This document shows, one piece after another, positions 14,798 through 14,982 of a stretch of 14,982 nt of DNA (its first letter is position 1; the number at the start of each line of letters is the position of its first letter). The notes under the pieces are model-generated. The model ran no database searches. It saw nothing but the letters and a program-made list of their open reading frames with translations, and had not been told where the DNA came from. The stretch spans positions 1-14,982 of the forward strand of contig CAYJEM010000051.1 in assembly GCA_964369175.1 (NCBI GenBank), written 5' to 3'. Source of the DNA: Tannockella sp964369175. GTDB lineage: Bacteria > Bacillota_I > Bacilli_A > Erysipelotrichales > Coprobacillaceae. Both the position numbers and the translations under genes were made by a program.

Positions 14798-14982
14798 ATG
14801 GAAGATATATTATATGTAGTTAAAGAGTATATAGGGCTTATAAATCAACTAATACTCTTTTATATATTATCGAAGCATAGACTAAATATTAATGTACGTA
14901 AATTTATATTAATATCAGTACTATTTATTATTGTAGAATATATTGCAGTGCTAGTATTACCAGTACCATTTAAATATTTAGC
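14798..14982 (+). CDS. N-terminus of a membrane protein, probably the partner histidine kinase (cut by window end)
   Basis: The frame is open from ATG 14798 to the window edge: 61 full codons, beginning MEDILYVVKEYIGLINQL. Two hydrophobic stretches, LINQLILFYILS and FILISVLFIIVEYIAVLVL, look like membrane segments. It starts 1 nt after the regulator stop (TAG T ATG), with the likely ribosome site (AGAGGA) at the end of the regulator gene. AgrC-like kinases often follow or precede their LytTR regulator and begin with a 5-7 segment membrane sensor, so this is most likely the sensor. No kinase motif is inside the window, so the identity is inferred from position and topology. Confidence 0.65.
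   Translation, partial: MEDILYVVKEYIGLINQLILFYILSKHRLNINVRKFILISVLFIIVEYIAVLVLPVPFKYL

Overview
The window comes from an AT-rich, Gram-positive-type bacterium. The signs are strong AGGAGG-like ribosome sites, a sortase-type cell-wall anchor, lipoprotein-anchored binding-protein transport, and TetR and LytTR regulators. A low-GC Bacillota member, possibly a gut Erysipelotrichia-like lineage, fits best, but this placement is an inference from gene style and not from a marker gene. All genes lie on the + strand and the standard genetic code is used.

Layout. (1) 1-760: the C-terminal end of a cell-wall-anchored surface protein with FIVAR-like repeats and a variant sorting signal. (2) 761-1020: a regulatory gap with one promoter that runs straight into a strong terminator, then a second, extended -10 promoter with a dyad in its -35 region, which should drive urease. 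(3) 1021-9576: a tightly packed urease cluster, ureA-ureB-ureC-ureI-ureE-ureF-ureG-ureD, followed without a terminator by a three-gene binding-protein-dependent ABC importer (lipoprotein, FecCD-type permease, ATPase). A rho-independent terminator closes the unit at 9577-9600. (4) 9602-13446: a MacB/LolD-type ATPase, an 815-residue FtsX-family permease and a TetR regulator, with 1-nt gaps or overlaps and a terminator. (5) 13460-13967: a monocistronic small membrane protein of unknown role. (6) 13968-14982: a LytTR (AgrA-like) response regulator behind a promoter carrying a large inverted repeat, followed by the start of a membrane protein that is probably its sensor kinase and is cut by the window end.

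How the parts work together. UreABC is the nickel urease. UreI should let urea into the cell, UreE/F/G/D insert nickel and CO2 into the active site, and the linked importer most likely supplies the nickel (its substrate is inferred from context). Gene order (structural genes, then ureI, then ureEFG and ureD/H) follows the Helicobacter pattern, although the gamma and beta subunits are separate genes as in most bacteria. A perfect 12-bp hairpin without a U-tract sits at the ureC/ureI junction and could set different levels for enzyme and accessory proteins. The UreI protein contains no histidine, which argues against Helicobacter-style acid gating. I see no phage, insertion sequence, CRISPR array, tRNA or rRNA. 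The known families account for most of the window; the less explained parts are the non-coding signals, the 13504-13950 membrane protein and the truncated two-component system.
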